Source: Leptidea sinapis (Eukaryota; Arthropoda; Insecta; Lepidoptera; Pieridae). Taken from it: a DNA stretch of 64,000 bases. Where the stretch lies: assembly GCF_905404315.1 (NCBI RefSeq), contig NC_066288.1, positions 7,402,501 to 7,466,500 of the forward strand. The letters run 5' to 3'. Within the stretch, counting starts at the first letter, position 1. Each line of letters opens with the position of its first letter. Below, in pieces: positions 21,830-32,702 of the stretch. The position numbers and the translations under genes are program-made. The notes beneath the pieces were generated by a model, which worked only from the letters and a program-made list of their open reading frames with translations, was not told the origin of the DNA and did not search any database.

Positions 21830-23886
21830 GTCCGCGCCACACAAACTTGAGGGAAAGGGATGAAGTGGCGCACGACGCTGCTTCAAGCAAGCATGCAAAG
21901 ATATTAAATCAGTTATTTTACGTCAAAACTAACACTCAATGGAAAGAATAAATAGATGTCTCAGATCATATGAAGCACGTCGTCAAAATCGGCGAGCAGC
22001 TTTCCAGTTACCCGACCGGAACACGCAAGTTGTGGTCGTTGTCGAAAGCTGCTCTTGGTAACTTCAACCAGCCGTCCCTGCCGCCATTGCACATCAGAAA
22101 TGACACCCTGGCCCATACGGCAAAAGAGAAAGCTGATCTCCTGTGCGCTCTTTTTGCCTCCAACTCGACTCTTGACGACAACGGAAAAACACCGCCGACC
22201 ATCCCGCGGTGTCAGAGCTCTATGCCTGAAATACAGTTCAGACAGAAAACTGTTAGGCGAGCTCTGTTTTCGTTGGACGTCAGGAAGTCGAGCAGGCCGG
22301 ATGGCGTTTCTCCAATCGTGCTTAGAACGTGTGCCCCTGAGTTGACGCCGGTGCTAACGCGTTTATTACGGCACTCGTATTCAAAAGGCGTAGTCCCTGA
22401 CTCATGGAAGTCAGCCCTTGTCCATCCGATCCAAAAAAAAAGGAGACAGTTCGGCTCCGGCAAACTACAGGCCTATTGTTATTAGAGCAGGGAGTGCTCT
22501 CCAAAATCATGGAGAGCATAATCAGCCGCCAGCTCTTGGTATATCTAGAAGGTCACCAGTTGATCAACAACCGACAGTACGGCTTTCGCCATGGTCAGTC
22601 GGTGGGTGATCTTCTGGTATACCTAACACATAGATGGGCGGCGGCTATTGAAAGCAAGGGGGAAGACCTGGCAGTTAGCCTGGATATAGCGAAAGCCTTT
22701 GATCGTGTATGGCACAAGGCGCTCCTCTCAAAACTTCCATCATTTCGGCTTCTATTTATATATTCTATAAGCTCTCGGAGCTTGTGCAAGTAGACCTCCA
22801 GCTTCCTCACTGGGCGCAGCATACAGGTCGTTGTCGACGGATATTGCTCGAATCCGAAGCGCCTTTATGCTGGAGTTCCCAAAGCCTGTGTGCTATCTCC
22901 CACTCTGTTTCTTCTGCATATCAATGATATGTTCGTCACCTCCAACATACATTGCTATGCAGACGACAGCACTGGTGATGCCGTATACATGGGCCATGCA
23001 GGTCTCTCTCGAGAAATCGTCGAGCAGTGCCAGGAGAAACTTGTTTCTTCTATCGAGTCCTCTCTTGAGAAGGTCGCGGAATGGGGTAATTTGAACCTTG
23101 TCCAATTTAACCCCACAAGACTCATTTTTGCGCGTATACCACTAAAAAAACCCCATTTGTCTACGACAGTAATTCCCTTAAAGCGTCGCCTAGTCTCGGA
23201 ATACTGGGTCTCGAAATCTCGAGCGATTGCCAATTTCGTGGCCATCTGGAGGGCAAACCCAAATTGGCTTCAAAGAAACTGGGCGTCATTAATAGAGCAC
23301 GGCAATACTTCAAGCCAGCCCACATTCTAGCACTCTACAAAGCGCAGGTCCGGCCACACATGGAGTATTGCTACCATCTTTGAACTGGCGCACCCCAGTA
23401 TCAGCTCGAGCCATTTGACTGTATGCAACGTAGAGCAGCTCGAATTGTCGGGGACCCAGTGCTCTGTGAACGGCTGGATCACTTGGCGTTTTGTAGAGAT
23501 GTTGCTTTATTGTGTGTCTTCTACCGCATTTATCACGGGGAGTGTTCCGAAGAGCTGTTTAACCTGATTCCTGCCACCGAATTCCACTTTCGCACGACAG
23601 CCTCAATAAGGATATCATCCCCACCATCTGGATGTGTGGCGGTCTTCCACAGTGCGATTTCAAGGAGCTTTCTTCCACGTACTACAAAGCTGTGGAATGA
23701 ACTTCCTTGTTCGGTGTTTTCGGGACGATACGACATGGGTACCTTAAAAATAAGAGCGTGCACCTTCCTTAAAGGCCGGCAACGCTCTTGTGGATTCTTC
23801 TGGTGTTGCAATAGATTTTGGGGGCCTCGGTGATCACTTAACAACAGGTCCCGTACGCTCGTTTGTCCTCCTATTACATAAAAAAA
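21830..23886 (+). pseudogene. LINE-B reverse transcriptase (Jockey/CR1-like), decayed
   Basis: It starts inside the endonuclease-RT linker and runs to the 3' tail. Recognisable blocks in order: 21970-22460 (LLCALFASNST, SLDVRKSSRPDGVSPIVLRT), a frameshift near 22440, 22490-22745 (LSKIMESIISRQLLVYLEGH, NRQYGFRHGQSVGDLLVYLT, SLDIAKAFDRVWH), then a disrupted stretch with an about 18-bp insertion near 22750. YADDS, the catalytic box, is at 22956-22970, followed by EKVAEWGNLNLVQFNP. The C-terminal [20 protein letters not shown] block begins at about 23428, then [10 protein letters not shown] and GRYDMGTLK. The tail 'gtccctcctattacataaaa' type ends at 23886. Multiple frameshifts make it inactive. 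Confidence 0.75.
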
Positions 23887-24040
23887 ATATATAAGAAGAA
23901 CGGGCGCAAGAAACACCGCGGTCTTCTTTTTTCTTTGAAATCGAATTTCATCGCAATAAAATTTATTAATTAAAGTGCCTGAGGGCGGTCGCTCCATTCC
24001 TTAGATGTGATATCATTACCAAATTCATTCAAATTCAATT
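23887..24040 (-). mobile_element. LINE-A 3' UTR/tail fragment
   Basis: Read on the minus strand it carries 'gaatggagcgaccgccctca' and 'gtttcttgcgcccgttcttc', both found in the LINE-A ends at 15743-15800 and 58660-58850. It abuts the tail of the plus-strand LINE-B, so the two retrotransposons meet 3' end to 3' end. Confidence 0.5.
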
Positions 24041-24155
24041 CAAATTCACCATTTCAAATTCAAATCATTAAATTCATTCATTCATTCAAATCAATACAAG
24101 ATATAATAACAAAATCAAGTTGTAGTTTAATATAACCTTTAACAACATAAATATA
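24041..24155. repeat. low-complexity (CAAATTCAAATT)-type sequence
   Basis: Imperfect runs of 'attcaaattcaaat' and 'attcattcattcaaat' at 24028-24100 resemble the tail of LINE-A copies. Confidence 0.45.
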
Positions 24156-25728
24156 CACTGGCCTTCAAAAGTAAGTATCACACTTTTAAAATTAGGATAA
24201 CGTTTTAAGTTCACAAGATATACTTTCGAAATAAAAAGGACTCCAAAGAGAATTTAATTTTGTACATAAAAACTTTATAGTCGGTAACCTTCTTTTAAGA
24301 ATTGGCTGAAAAAAAACTTCAAAAACAAAACCATTTCTTTTTCAAAGTGGACGTTTCCGAATTACAATTTTACCATTCACATTTTTCTTTCTGTTTTAAA
24401 TTTTTTTCAAGATCGATGGGTCTTGTTTTAAAATTTTATGCTAAAAAGCACATAACATTTATTTATTATTCTTATTATTCATGCCTCTTTCAGTTGAAGA
24501 ATGTGCTAGGATCATAAATTTTCTGGAACTAGGCATCAGTATGCGTCGCACTGCAAGAATGGTGGGTGTGACGGTACGAACGGTCCAGAAGGTAAAGCGA
24601 AGGTACGAAGAGACTGGACACCATCTGAGGCGACCTTGTAATGGCAGACCCAGGTGTACCAGTGCCCGAGAAGATCGTTATATTATTTCCACTGTGTTAA
24701 GACCAAAATGCAGTTGAAGTCCAGCAACAGCTACTTCAGACCCGGAGTGACTACATTAGTGACAGTACAGTGAGAAGAAGACTTGCTGAAGCAAATTTGA
24801 AACCCCGAAGACCAGCGAGTGGCCCAAAACTGGAGAGACAGCATCGAGTAGTGAGACTGCGATACGCCCGTGAACACATGCAGTGGTATGAAGAAGAATG
24901 GTCAAGAATTTTGTTTACAGATGAGTCTCGATTCTCCCTTTACACTTCTGATGGAAGGCGAAGTGTTTACAGGCGACCTGGTGAGCGATACCTTCAAGCC
25001 TGCATCTCAGAGAGAGTCCAATATGGTGGAGGCAGTGTATATGTATGGGCTGGCATATCTTCAGAAGGTCGCCCAGAGCTAGTAGCCATAGAAAATAGCA
25101 CCCTCACTGGGCAAAGATATGCTCAAGAGATTCTCAATGAGTATGCAGGGCCGTATTTAGCAGATATGGGTGATGGATCGATGCTGATGCATGATAATGC
25201 CCGGCCACACACGGCTCATATCGTACAAGAGTATATTCAGGAGGTCGGTATCAGCGTGATGGCTTGGCCATCAAGAAGTCCTGATCTCAACCCGATTGAA
25301 CACGCCTGGGATGAGCTTGGGAGGCTAGTCAGAAATCGCAGACCACCACCTACTACCCTCAGGGCACTGAAGCAGGCCCTGGTAGAAGAATGGGAGAATA
25401 TTCCCCAACATCGGCTCCGAAACCTAGTGTTCAGTATGCCAAACCGGCTCGAAGCTGTAATCAGAGCTCGAGGAGGCAATACCAGTTATTAAAAATTAAA
25501 TAACATGTAATAGTAGTTTAGTTGAATTTTTTTACACTAAACTAAAAATGTCTATTTTCATTGTTTTATCTTTTTTAAGTTAAAAATGTTACTAATGTAT
25601 AATTTTAGTTTCTAAGAATTAAAGCCTATAAAATTTGCAACAAAACGTTTAATCTTAAATCTCTACCTCCTATAGTTAAGAAAAAAAATTAATTTGAAAA
25701 GTGTGATACTTACTTTTGCAGGCCAGTG
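24156..25728 (+). mobile_element. Tc1-type transposon, copy 1
   Basis: Terminal inverted repeats CACTGGCCTTCAAAAGTAAG (24156) and the matching CTTACTTTTGCAGGCCAGTG (ending 25728) are flanked by TA on each side, the Tc1/mariner insertion site. Length is 1573 bp. It encodes a DD34E transposase broken by one 8-bp deletion. The second copy at 53055-54740 is closely similar. Confidence 0.85.
24481..25492 (+). pseudogene. Tc1 transposase, frameshifted
   Basis: A cut-and-paste transposase. The N-terminal part (24481-24700) has a helix-turn-helix DNA-binding region (ARIINFLELGISMRRTARMV, then RYEETGHHLRRPCNGRPRCT). The catalytic part (24770-25492) has FTDESRF, HDNARPHTA and SPDLNPIEHAWDELGR. The spacing between the second Asp and the Glu is 34 residues, the DD34E signature of the Tc1 family. 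Comparison with 54181-54220 shows 8 bases missing after 'ctgtgttaag' (about 24700), which shifts the frame and ends the first part early. The rest is open to the stop at 25490. Start chosen at the first ATG of the HTH frame, matching copy 2. Confidence 0.85.
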
Positions 25729-25919
25729 TATTTAACAACTCTTTTGTATTTCGTTACACAGTTTTTTGATATCATGATACCACCCTATACATTGCCGAAG
25801 GAACTTACTCAACTTAGCCGAGTAGTAAGCATTGCAAGTTTATGTTTGTTCCTGGTGCTAACATTATGATTATTACAGTTTCTAGAATATTGTTCAATGT
25901 ACCTATGAACATATATATC

Positions 25920-26258
25920 ACTAGCTGACCCGGCAAACGTTGTTTTGCCATATAAATTATTTTAGAGTTAAAACTGTATACAGTTTCATGGACATTGCAA
26001 CATTACTTAATTTTCTAAAATAAAAGAATTTTTCCAAAATAAATGTAGGCAAAGTTACTCCTTATTACATCACCTACCTGCCAATAAAAGTCCCGTCAAA
26101 ATAGCTCAAGCCATTTCAAAGATTAGCCGGAACAAACAGACAGACAAAAACTAAAAAAAAAACGTTATTTTGGTGTATATATTCATATACATGTAGTAAA
26201 AAACGGTTTTTTCAATATTACAAACAGACACTCCAATTTAATTTATATGTATAGATTA
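25920..26258 (-). mobile_element. HEL-3-type Helitron-like element
   Basis: The plus strand starts ACTAGCTGACCCGGCAAACG and ends in 'aatttatatgtatagatt', so the element runs on the minus strand from an AATCTATAC start to a CTAGT end. It contains 'aacaaacagacagacaaaaa' and related HEL-3 blocks. Confidence 0.5.
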
Positions 26259-26570
26259 TCAAGAATACAGCTGCCACTTTTAAAATGATTATATTTTTCT
26301 CTTAGTGATTCTTTAGGAACTAGGTTATTTATATTCTTCTTTATATAATACTTTGATAAACGCCACATGAGTTTTGGTATTGCTCTCTACATGAAATAAG
26401 CCCAAAATAAAGTTTAAATTACCTATTTTATTTATTTAGCAGTAAGAATTGTTAACGTATAAAACAAGGCATCGTTAAATCAATCTTCAACAGCGATGTG
26501 TAGCTTCTAACCGCTAATTATGCTTATAATCATTAATGTCTAAGTACTTAACTCAGCTGTCATAGTAAAT

Positions 26571-26937
26571 CTTAATATATATAAATTACGTGACACGTTG
26601 TTTGTCCGCGATGGACTCCTAAACTAATGAACGAATTTTAATGGGGATTACTTCATGGAGTGCAATTTGCCCCAACTTCAGAGATAGGATACTTTTTATT
26701 TAGATTTGGGACCCATAATTATTTTTATTTCCAATAATTGTTTTGTATGGACATATTTTCTGTGAGAGAATTGATTGACGCGCCGTTTGACAGTTCTGCT
26801 GTGAAACAATTTCATTATAACAACAGGGAGCTTATTTTACGAAATAATTCTCTATGTTTTGAAATATTATTGGTAAATGCCTATAAAACAGTACTTTTTT
26901 TATTATCTACAGAACAACGACTGTCGGGTCAGCTAGT
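26571..26937 (+). mobile_element. HEL-2 Helitron-like element, first of a tandem pair
   Basis: It starts CTTAATATATATAAATTACG and ends CGACTGTCGGGTCAGCTAGT. The family block 'gtgacacgttgtttgtccgc' follows the start. The next copy begins immediately after the CTAGT. Confidence 0.55.
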
Positions 26938-27282
26938 ATAATATATAAATTACGTGACACGTTGTTTGTCCGCGATGGACTCCTAAACTAATGAACGGAT
27001 TTTTATGGGGATTACTTCATGGAGTGCAGTTTAGTCCAACTTGAGAGATAGGATACTTTTTATTTAGATTTGGGACCCATAATTATTTTTATTTCCAATA
27101 ATTGTTTTGTATGGACATATTCTCTGTGAGAGAATTTATTGACGCGCAGTTTGACAGTTCTGCTGTGAAACAATTTCATTATAACAACAGGGAGCATTTT
27201 TTACGAAGTAATTCTTGATGTTTTAAAATATTATTGGCAAATTCCAATAAAACTGTGTTTTTTTACTATCTATAGGACAACG
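26938..27282 (+). mobile_element. HEL-2, second tandem copy, 3' truncated
   Basis: It is about 340 bp and aligns with 26571-26915 with few changes, then is cut off within 'ctataggacaacga' before the CTAGT end. The 140-bp repeat at 27283-27425 starts at the break. Confidence 0.55.
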
Positions 27283-27425
27283 ATATATATGTTTAAATAC
27301 GTAAGGTTTTTATCACTATTAAGCACTTATTTTGACATTAATCAAGGCTGTCAAAAGTCTAAACTAATGAGATAATTTATCTGTATACAGTTTTTGTTGT
27401 TCAACGATATGTATAGTATGTTACT
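27283..27425 (-). repeat. 140-bp repeat, inverted relative to 20368-20508
   Basis: Reverse complement of the 20368-20508 block. It replaces the 3' end of the second tandem HEL-2 copy. Confidence 0.55.
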
Positions 27426-27511
27426 GTTTTAAACATATGAAACGAATCGTAACCGATAAATCACTCCGTCCAGAATTTCTCAAATACAGTTCAATAAAAT
27501 AGTGTCACGGG

Positions 27512-27697
27512 GATTGTGTTTTTTTTTTATGAAAATAAAGGACGAACGAGCAGGACGTTCAGCTGATGGTAATTGATACGCCCTGCCCATTAATTGCAGC
27601 GCCGCTCAAAATTATTGAAAATTCCAAAAATTCTGAGCGGCACAACAACTGCGCGTCACCTTGACACATAAGATGTCAAGTCTAATTCGCAAAATGA
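27512..27697 (-). mobile_element. REP-S, 5' truncated
   Basis: The reversed 3' part of REP-S: A-run complement, 'gaacgagcaggacgttcagc', 'gatacgccctgcccatta', 'ttctgagcggcac' and 'cgtcaccttgacacataag'. It stops before the GGCGCCGTAGC core. Confidence 0.55.
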
Positions 27698-27898
27698 GTT
27701 GCATATATTTTTTTTTTCAACATTAGATTTTTTTTTCAAAATTACTAGAAATATTTTTTTTAGACTTTCAAATATATTATTTGGTCGAAGGCGTAAATCT
27801 ATTTGAATAAAGGCTACTTGAGTTTGATTTTGAGAACGCGCCACTTATACTAGAACAGTAATGGCCGAAGACCGAAATATTCATTTTCCTATCCATTT

Positions 27899-28265
27899 GC
27901 CGGTCCTACATTGGAAACGGGGAATCGGTCTGGCCACTAGACCCGACCCCGTCAGACCAGACCAGTCTAGACTCTACTGCTCCTACACTGCAGCTAGACA
28001 GGAGCGGACAAACCAGTCAGAATCCAGAGTCAGTACTGTGTGAACTCTCAAAGAGGAAAGGTGTCGATATTGTCTGGAGTCTGGACTAGACGAAGAACAA
28101 ACCTGTTTGGTTATTGTCAGACCAGTTCAGACTTATTCCCCCTCCCCGGAGCGACCACTGGTTCCAGTATAGGAGGGGACACGGTGCGTCAATGTTTGTT
28201 TTGTTCAAACCCGCCCAGACCGTCTGGTCGGGAAAACAGTTCCGCTTCTAATGTAGGACCGGCCT
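27899..28265. mobile_element. foldback/DNA element with GCCGGTCCTACATT ends
   Basis: GCCGGTCCTACATTGGAAAC at 27899 is the inverse of the segment ending AATGTAGGACCGGC at about 28264 (AATGTAGG..ACCGGC is found as ttctaatgtaggaccggcc). The interior is GC-richer than its surroundings and full of short GTCTGG/CCAGAC symmetries. No transposase. The right end coincides with the start of the segmental duplication. Confidence 0.5.
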
Positions 28266-28342
28266 TAGTCAAGCTATTTTTATTTCATAAAAAACAACGT
28301 AACGCAAAAAACTTTTAGCCTTTAAAATTGAAAAATATAAAT

Positions 28343-28545
28343 GCGTCTATCAATCTATACAAATAGTGTAAATAGGAAAAGTTTTTTTTTGTATCTACGT
28401 AATATGTATGTATTTGTAATGACTCAAATTAAAAACTATTGGACCGGTTTTAAATTAATTCCACCGGTAGAATGACTATGTTATCACTGAGAAACATTGC
28501 CGTCATTTTATTTAAAATATAAGAGCAACTTGCAAAAGTATTTAT
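28343..28545 (+). mobile_element. Helitron-like 5' fragment (also at 39762-39960)
   Basis: The sequence 'tctatcaatctatacaaata', 'gtatgtatttgtaatgactc' and 'ggaccggttttaaattaatt' has the layout of a Helitron-like 5' region. The CTAGT end is missing. It is copied in both duplication units. Confidence 0.35.
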
Positions 28546-28685
28546 TTGTATAAATAGTTATTTTTATTTATAATTTTATTTATAATTGAATCACAACACT
28601 TCGCTGATAAATATGGCAAGGAGTTAGATAACTTCACTTCTTGTATTTTCAAGGGATGCATGAGAAAAGTCAAGCGGCAACTAAC

Positions 28686-28927
28686 TGAAGCAGTAATGTG
28701 TAGGCATTACTCTGTTTCGGTCTGAAGGGCGCCGTAGCTAGTTAAATTACTTGGCAAATGAGAGTTAACATCTTATGTCTCAAGGTGACGAGCGCAGTTG
28801 TAGTGCCGCTCAGAATTTTTGAGTTTTTCAATAATCTTGAGCGGCACTGCATTGTAATGGGCAGAGCGTATCAATTACCATCAGCTGAACGTCCTCCTCG
28901 TCTAGTGCATTATTATCATAAAAAAAA
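28686..28927 (+). mobile_element. REP-S in unit 1
   Basis: From 'ctgaagcagtaatgtgtagg' through the core GGCGCCGTAGCTAGTT to 'gtgcattattatcataaaaa'. Paired with 40083-40318 in unit 2, where a 12-bp stretch ('aactaactgaag' area) is absent. Confidence 0.6.
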
Positions 28928-28952
28928 GGCTATAAGGTGCAATAATATTTCA

Positions 28953-28953
<1 letters not shown>

Positions 28954-28996
<43 letters not shown>

Positions 28997-29016
28997 TATA
29001 TATATATATATATATA
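28954..29016. repeat. (TA)n microsatellite, long allele
   Basis: About 60 bases of nearly pure TA with one GATA interruption. The paralogous site in unit 2 (40343-40360) has only about 18 bases. Confidence 0.8.
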
Positions 29017-29039
29017 AGAGATTTCCACGTATATAGTCA

Positions 29040-29215
29040 CTCATCACGATATCTCTGGAACCATTAGAGCTAAAGACTTGAAATTTGGTAGGAATATTCT
29101 TTTCACCGAGAAGAGGTCAGCTAAGAACGGATTTTCCATAATTCTACCCGCAAGAGTTTTTTTTATTATGAACAGAACAACGTCTGTCGTATAATATATT
29201 AAAACGTAGTATAAT
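29040..29215 (-). mobile_element. Helitron-like (HEL-2-related) fragment
   Basis: Contains 'tggaaccattagagctaaag', 'gaaatttggtaggaatattc' and a 'gaacagaacaacgtctgtcg' end like HEL-2. Its GTCAGCTAGT terminus is replaced by 'tataatatattaaaacgtag' repeated twice. Also present at 40380-40555. Confidence 0.4.
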
Positions 29216-29367
29216 ATATTAAAACGTAGCAAATTTGTTAGTTTTCTCTTCCAGGTAAGTGACAGACACCCCGTTTTTGTCTTATTATTATAATTACTTT
29301 TTACATTGAATTATTATTATGAATTAGTCTATTTGATAATAATATATTATGTAAATTATATACTTTT

Positions 29368-29686
29368 ACTAGCTGACACAGCAAACGTTGTATTGCCGAT
29401 ATTAAAATTGCGATACAAAATAACTGTTGATCGTAGATGGGTGAAAATTTGAAGTTGTATGTATTTTTAATGCTGACTCATAATCAAACAAATAAAAAAA
29501 AATGTCAAAAAAATAAAAAAATAAAATCGTCTGGACCACCCTTAACATTTAAGGGGAATGAGAAATAGATGTTGTCCGATTCTCAGACCTACCCAATATG
29601 CACTCAAAATATCATGAGAATCGGTCACGCCGTTTCGGAGGAGTTCAATTCTTAACACCATGACACGAGAATTTTATATATTAGAT
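29368..29686 (-). mobile_element. HEL-1 Helitron-like element in unit 1
   Basis: The plus strand starts ACTAGCTGACACAGCAAACG and ends 'attttatatattagatga'. Paired with 40717-41031 in unit 2, which has lost AGCTGAC at the terminus. Confidence 0.5.
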
Positions 29687-29892
29687 GACATTGAATTTGT
29701 TAACATTAAACATAGATGAGTTATTTAATTATTTACGTCTTATAATATCTTTAATTTTATAAATATTAATGATAGCAATGTGAAATCCGACATGTTTCAG
29801 TATAACAGTTGTGTGTTGGTACTTAGACAATTTTATAACATATTTTGCATGTCAATTGGACGAAACAAATCGGATTATCAATAATATCTTAA

Positions 29893-30270
29893 CACAGACT
29901 AGTAAAATATATAAGACTCCGCGGCCGCGCCGTGATATTAACAAGTGAAGCACCGTTATGCTAGTGTGTGTGTGCGGTTACGGGGGATAATGGTTACACA
30001 ATTTTTTCTCCCTTAAATAAATATGGCCACAAATACTTATATAGTATCGTTTTTACACTTTCTCACAACGCACAACAGCATTTTTAAAATATTTTATCGA
30101 GACGCAAACTGATCTGTTACAGGCTATGACAATTCTCATAATGGTGGCCGATCGGCTTGTATTAGTGTAAGTGTGTGCGTGGGGTATGTATTTACACATT
30201 TACCGGCCTGTTTTGGTGCTCCACTGTTATGTACGGTGACACGAATTCCTTCTTTTTTTACTCGTCTGTG
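29893..30270 (+). mobile_element. MITE-F copy in unit 1
   Basis: Ends CACAGACTAGTAAAATATAT and TTTTTTTACTCGTCTGTG. The host sequence 'attatcaataatat' occurs on the right immediately after the end and on the left a few bases before it, so an old duplication may be present with added bases. Confidence 0.65.
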
Positions 30271-30677
30271 AATTATCAATAATATAATGTACGTAATTAT
30301 AAATGATAAGTACAATGTTTCATGCAAATAAAATTTATTTGAATATCACAGTATGGAGCGCGGAACACTTTATTATAATATGATTGTTATTAATAATCTT
30401 GATCTTGACATGACGTTTAAATATTATGTAAATGCAACCTTATAAAAACTGAGGTCCGCGATATAGCTGAGTACGTTCCGGTTTTTTATGTATAACATTA
30501 GACATCAGACAAAAACTCAATTATGACTTTATAATTATAATGTATAATATCGGAAGAGCAATCATGAAGGATATTTAACAAGCTGTAAAGCTAAAAGCCA
30601 TCAAGTTTTTTTTGGATACATCACGTTTAATGCCATTTTAATATGGGGATAAAAAATAATTTTTCATTACTCATACT

Positions 30678-30699
30678 CGGAAAGTAACCTTACTTTCCG
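30678..30699. repeat. short hairpin
   Basis: CGGAAAGTAA and TTACTTTCCG are exact inverses separated by CC. Identical in unit 2 at 42038-42059. Confidence 0.6.
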
Positions 30700-30989
30700 T
30701 TTTGATTTGATTATTTGGTGAAAATGCTGCTTCCCTCTCCTTCCTCACTTTAAAAATAGAACTGCTGTGAAGAGTTTTATGGACTAACTAATTAAAAAAA
30801 TGCTGCGGCCATGTGACTTTCTAAACAGCCAGTGTGAACTTAGCGAAGACTTCTTTGAGCGGAGTAAACCGCAACAATTACGCGGTAAGTTCAATATTTG
30901 AAATATAAAAAGTTGACATAAATTGGCGGGATACTAATCTGTGCTTAGATAAACAACTAGTTTTATTTTCCTCATATTCGGAATGAAAA

Positions 30990-31109
30990 GTAGAGTGTTT
31001 AACTCGGGTAAAAGTATCAATTCCTACTTGGACTATAGCCGACCTCGCTGCGCTCGGGCGTCCAAATACCTAGGGAATTGATTCTTTCAACCCTCGGTTA
31101 ACAATCTAC
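30990..31109. mobile_element. 120-bp foldback element
   Basis: The left arm 30990-31025 (gtagagtgtttaactcgggt ...) is the imperfect inverse of 31074-31109. Between them lies 'gacctcgctgcgctcggg', a motif I associate with small lepidopteran/insect repeats. Also at 42350-42469. Confidence 0.5.
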
Positions 31110-31196
31110 TATTCTCTGCAACTCTGTGCGGATATATTATACCTAGTCTTGCCATAAATACTGATACAAAGAAAAAAAATTGTTTCTATTGAAATT

Positions 31197-31975
31197 TCAG
31201 TCTTCAGCTCTGATGAAGTCAGAAACGTTCGTTTCCAACCAAGACTGCGTACACCGAGCTTTGTGACCCGGCGTCGAGTCATGCTGGAAGTACCACTCTT
31301 GGTTATTGAACATGGTTTTGTTAAAGAGCTTCACTACCTTCTCAATAATGGTATCTTGATACACTTGTGCCGATGTTTTGATACCTTTTTCACAAAAGTA
31401 TGGCTCAGTCACTCCGTCATAGCTAATAACCCCACGAAACCATCACTGAAGTCGGATAGTTGCACGTTGCACTCTGACTGTTGCGACTTATTGGGAAGCT
31501 TCCTTAGAGCTTTGAACATAAATACGGTCACTTCTTTCCATTATACCACCGTAATCTTTTTTAAATTATCAGTTAAGAAATTACCAGTACGTCCCTTAAA
31601 GGCTGCAAGTCAACTTTTAAAATACGCGACAAAGTTCTAGGTGCTATCTTCATCTCCCGAGATAAAATCTTTTGGTTTCGGACAGGACTTCTTCGAATTC
31701 ATTCCCTTGCTGCTTTGACCACTTTTTTCTTTTTTGTGGAGGGCCAGATCTTTTTCTGTTACAAACAGAGGAGGATAGGAGTCTCATTGTACTTTAAATA
31801 GCCCATTTTACTAATACCAAGCGTATGGAGAGTTTTAAATATTCTATTTGGCTCCATATCTACTTTCTGTAATGCAATCACAGCGATTTGGTTCTCTTTA
31901 TCACCCCACTCCATTTTAATATCGCAAAATATTGTACATATTACTGGCGCCGAAATGAGAAAACTCAATGAACAA
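31197..31975 (-). pseudogene. mariner (maT-type) transposase, C-terminally truncated
   Basis: On the minus strand it starts near 31968 with MEWGDKENQIAVIALQKVDM (DNA-binding part), passes through KVVKAARE, SREMKIAPRTLSR and YGGIMERS regions with several frameshifts, and reaches NNQEWYFQHDSTPGHKA at about 31270-31320. It then stops at 31197 (NVSDFIRAED), so the last catalytic Asp is missing. It joins directly to the end of block A of the duplication; the equivalent of 42556-42838 has been deleted. Confidence 0.65.
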
Positions 31976-32430
31976 TCATATAAAAATGACTGATTCCAAA
32001 TTCAAATGTAATATTTTGTTTATTATTAACTGTTATATATTTTTATGGCCAGACTAAGTATATTATGTAGCTAAATTATTCTATAATTATACTTTGAATG
32101 CATAGCACGCTCTTTCATATTTCGATCTTTTGATCACTGACTGAGAGTTATTAGTCTCGTTTAGATTTACGACTCCGTGTGTATGAAATATAAGTGTGAC
32201 CTAAATATACTATATGCATAATACAGGGTGTTGTAGTAAAATAGAATAAGTAAAAAGCGGCATCACAATTGCCCACTGTTAAGTAATAAGTACTATCCCA
32301 GGCGAAGCAGTGGCTGAAACTTTTGTTAATTTCTTTCCTGGCCCACAGAGCGGAAAATGTTGCTATCAGCTTTGAAAATCAAAAGGATTTTAGTGCACAA
32401 AATTATAACGAATACATTTAGATTTACGTA
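31976..32430. other. unannotated sequence present only in unit 1
   Basis: AT-rich sequence 5' of the mariner start, including 'atacagggtgttgtagtaaa'. It may hold the mariner 5' UTR and end, but no terminal repeat could be defined. Confidence 0.3.
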
Positions 32431-32702
32431 TTAACACAGCTTATTTGTAATATCTTGGGGCATTAGACGACAGAATTGTGTTGAATATATGACAGAATTG
32501 TTACCATATAATTATCAAAATAGTTCATGTTATGTTAAATATTTTGCGAGCTATTTATATTTATTTTTTCATCATATTTTAATTAATTGTTTCAAACAAC
32601 ACCGAAATCTTGAATTTTTTTATGTCAATAAGGGACGAGACGAGCAGGACGTTCAGATGGTAATTGATACGCCCTGCCCATTACAAAGCAGTGCTGCTCA
32701 GG
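32431..32702. repeat. direct repeat flanking mariner, left copy
   Basis: 'aacacagcttatttgtaata' to 'cagtgctgctcagg', about 270 bp, repeated almost exactly at 33335-33605 and again at 43254-43522. It ends with a REP-S tail piece (32625-32702). Confidence 0.75.

Noticed and set aside
23533..23997. 154-codon minus frame
   Set aside because: Antisense shadow of LINE-B, whose plus-strand frame carries the real domain.
28758..29036. 92-codon frame ending in repeated IY
   Set aside because: It translates REP-S and the TA microsatellite.
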